A DNA stretch of 64,000 bases from an uncultured Caryophanales bacterium (GTDB lineage: Bacteria; Bacillota_I; Bacilli_A; RFN20; CAG-826), in assembly GCA_902464635.1 (NCBI GenBank), contig CABQKC010000012.1, positions 1 through 64,000 on the forward strand, written 5' to 3'. How positions within the stretch are numbered: the stretch's first letter is position 1; each line of letters opens with the position of its first letter. Of the stretch, positions 62,686 to 64,000 are shown one piece after another. Position numbers and translations under genes: made by a program. The notes beneath the pieces were generated by a model. That model worked only from the letters and a program-made list of their open reading frames with translations, searched no databases and was not told the origin of the DNA.

Positions 62686-63444
62686 TTAATATCCAAATGA
62701 ATAATCATGAGTAACAAGATGGTGGTATTCAACGCCTTCATAACCACAACTATGAGTAACATCTATCCAAGCGCCGCCGGGGCCAGGAGTAACAAATGTT
62801 AGAAATCCATAGAAGGCAATTGAGTTTGCAGCGTAATTTCCCGCCCCAGATATTCTATATTCAGTCTCATAATGAGCGGTCGCAACATTTGATCTGCTGA
62901 TAACCGTAAGTTCTGACATAGAGAAATCGACAGATGCACTAATTTGAAAGCCTCCTGAGCCTCCTCCTACACCTATCGAGCCTGAATAAGTTGCAGGAAC
63001 ATTTTTAGGAGACCAGTCTGCCAAAGAATAACCATCTCTTAAATTTATTGTGGTTTTCAATGATCTGGCATACCAATTGTCTCCATAACTTCCTATTCCA
63101 AGAAAACCCCAATTTCTCCCTGGCTGTAATGGAGAAAGAACAACCCTATAAGCAAAAGCAAATGATTTAGATGAATATTTATTACTTAGGAAAACTTGTT
63201 GGATGTCAGTTTGATACTGAAGGTGCCCTGCGTCCCTAACTGGATATGAATAGACTTTAAAATCCTTCATGTAAACGGGCTCCCAATCACTGGAAATAGA
63301 AAAGCCGTATACAGAACAATGTGCATCAAACTCACTACTTCTGTTTTTCTTAGTAATTGAAGAGGGGGAATTAGATTCTTTATTTGCTGGCGCCATAGTC
63401 AAAGCAATCAAGGCAATAAATGCCAACCCTAGAATTTTTTTCAT
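62686..63444 (-). CDS. Secreted beta-rich protein, unknown
   Basis: 252 aa with an N-terminal signal peptide (ILGLAFIALIALTMAPA) and no lipobox. Two Cys remain in the mature chain (CSVYG and HSCGY), able to form a disulfide. A Gly-rich stretch GSIGVGGGSGGF and alternating polar/hydrophobic residues suggest a beta-sandwich. The operon (secreted protein, lipoprotein, ABC transporter) recalls bacteriocin or exported-effector clusters, but no known family is recognised. It has GGGAGG about 12 nt upstream. Confidence 0.75.
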   Translation of the reverse strand: MKKILGLAFIALIALTMAPANKESNSPSSITKKNRSSEFDAHCSVYGFSISSDWEPVYMKDFKVYSYPVRDAGHLQYQTDIQQVFLSNKYSSKSFAFAYRVVLSPLQPGRNWGFLGIGSYGDNWYARSLKTTINLRDGYSLADWSPKNVPATYSGSIGVGGGSGGFQISASVDFSMSELTVISRSNVATAHYETEYRISGAGNYAANSIAFYGFLTFVTPGPGGAWIDVTHSCGYEGVEYHHLVTHDYSFGY

Positions 63445-63669
63445 TTTTTGTGGTTTCCTCCCTTAATCGTTGACAATAGAGGCACGTTCCATCATTAGTC
63501 AACATTAATTTGATTAATATAAAATCTTTTATGCAGTAATTTTATACGAAAACACCAGGAAGAAGCAATAGGATATTAATCTAACTTAACTTTCATTTAT
63601 CAAACAGTCTCGTATAACAATTTTACTTTTGAAAGGTTACGTTAATGTTATTTGCATTAGACTATGTTT
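63445..63669. other. Intergenic region between recombinase and secreted-protein operon
   Basis: About 225 bp. A possible promoter TTGACT-N16-TCTATT points into the secreted protein gene. No gene or RNA seen. Confidence 0.45.
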
Positions 63670-64000
63670 TTAATTTTGCAATTTCTTTTTAATTCTATAG
63701 TATTTATCGATACTAATCCCTAATATAGATGCGACTTCTTTAGGACTCATTTCTTTTTCTTCAACCTTTGACAAAAGATCTAGAAATTTCATTTCGTCTA
63801 CTTCTATTGGCTTTCTTCCCCTATACTTGCCGTTATTTTTGGCTTCCAATATTCCTTCTTTTTGTTTTTCTTTTCTAAGTTCATATGACCTTGAATATAA
63901 ATCCATAAAGATGTCATGGAATATCTTACGATTGCTATCATTAATAGTTTGATTATTTATAACGACATCGTTGCCAAAGCAAATCTCTTTAAGAATCTTT
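63670..64000 (-). CDS. Serine recombinase (resolvase/invertase), C-terminal part
   Basis: The frame stays open to the window edge, so the N-terminal catalytic domain lies outside. Visible: the long helix end LRKEKQKEGILEAKNNGKYR, the linker GRKPIEV, and a C-terminal Hin-type helix-turn-helix (MSPKEVASILGISIDKYYRI). It is a site-specific DNA recombinase, probably part of a mobile or invertible element near the operon with the secreted protein. Confidence 0.85.
   Translation of the reverse strand, partial: KILKEICFGNDVVINNQTINDSNRKIFHDIFMDLYSRSYELRKEKQKEGILEAKNNGKYRGRKPIEVDEMKFLDLLSKVEEKEMSPKEVASILGISIDKYYRIKKKLQN

Overview
The window comes from a low-GC anaerobic member of the Firmicutes/Bacilli, most likely a lineage close to the Mollicutes (for example RF39- or Erysipelotrichales-like gut bacteria). 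It uses the standard bacterial code: TGA acts as a stop and Trp is TGG. Anaerobic signs are a one-polypeptide pyruvate:ferredoxin oxidoreductase, a superoxide-reductase-type protein and a DUF362 ferredoxin protein. Mollicute-like signs are a nuclease next to an ABC transporter whose ATPase carries a long insertion, and Asn at the rifampicin position of RpoB. Almost all genes lie on the minus strand. The taxonomic call is inference; the 330 nt of 16S rRNA at the left edge would settle it.

Layout. 1-0.7 kb: 5' end of a 16S rRNA gene, its leader and promoter. 0.8-6.2 kb: superoxide reductase, a glycosyltransferase and the glycolytic run gap / pgk-tpiA-BI-1. 6.3-13.8 kb: uvrA, lgt-trxB-whiA-XRE and a DUF362 ferredoxin protein. 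13.9-18.45 kb: an accessory island after tRNA-Pro, holding hipBA, a two-gene operon led by an HTH-DUF3990 (ADP-ribosyltransferase-like) protein, and an orphan AbiEi/DUF6577-like gene. 18.5-22.8 kb: PFOR, a small basic protein, tRNA-Lys. 22.9-32.2 kb: a probable nucleic-acid scavenging locus (ABC ATPase, two permeases, binding lipoprotein, SNase lipoprotein with OB fold, small membrane protein, OB/Big2 lipoprotein). 32.4-35.8 kb: three overlapping RDD-type membrane proteins. 35.9-40.3 kb: str operon rpsL-rpsG-fusA-tuf. 40.4-43.55 kb: an M6-type metalloprotease lipoprotein, a candidate structured small RNA and an IS3-family element sitting inside the rpoC terminator. 43.6-54.3 kb: rplK-rplA and rplJ-rplL-rsmC-rpoB-rpoC with leader RNAs. 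54.6-57.6 kb: a frameshifted lipoprotein and a zinc/cadmium P-type ATPase under an SmtB-type ArsR repressor with three operators. 57.6-59.7 kb: YfcE phosphodiesterase, an unknown protein and rpmG-secE-nusG. 59.8-64 kb: a secreted protein, a lipoprotein and a MacB-like ABC protein in one operon, then the end of a serine recombinase running off the window.

The most interesting items are (1) the roughly 137-nt RNA at 41852-41988, which has its own promoter, a closed multi-stem fold, a possible pseudoknot and a strong terminator; (2) the nuclease/ABC/OB-fold locus; (3) the HTH-DUF3990 operon and its duplicated promoter; (4) the IS placed exactly in the loop of the rpoC terminator; and (5) a recurrent leaderless start signature, a -10 box six bases before ATG.
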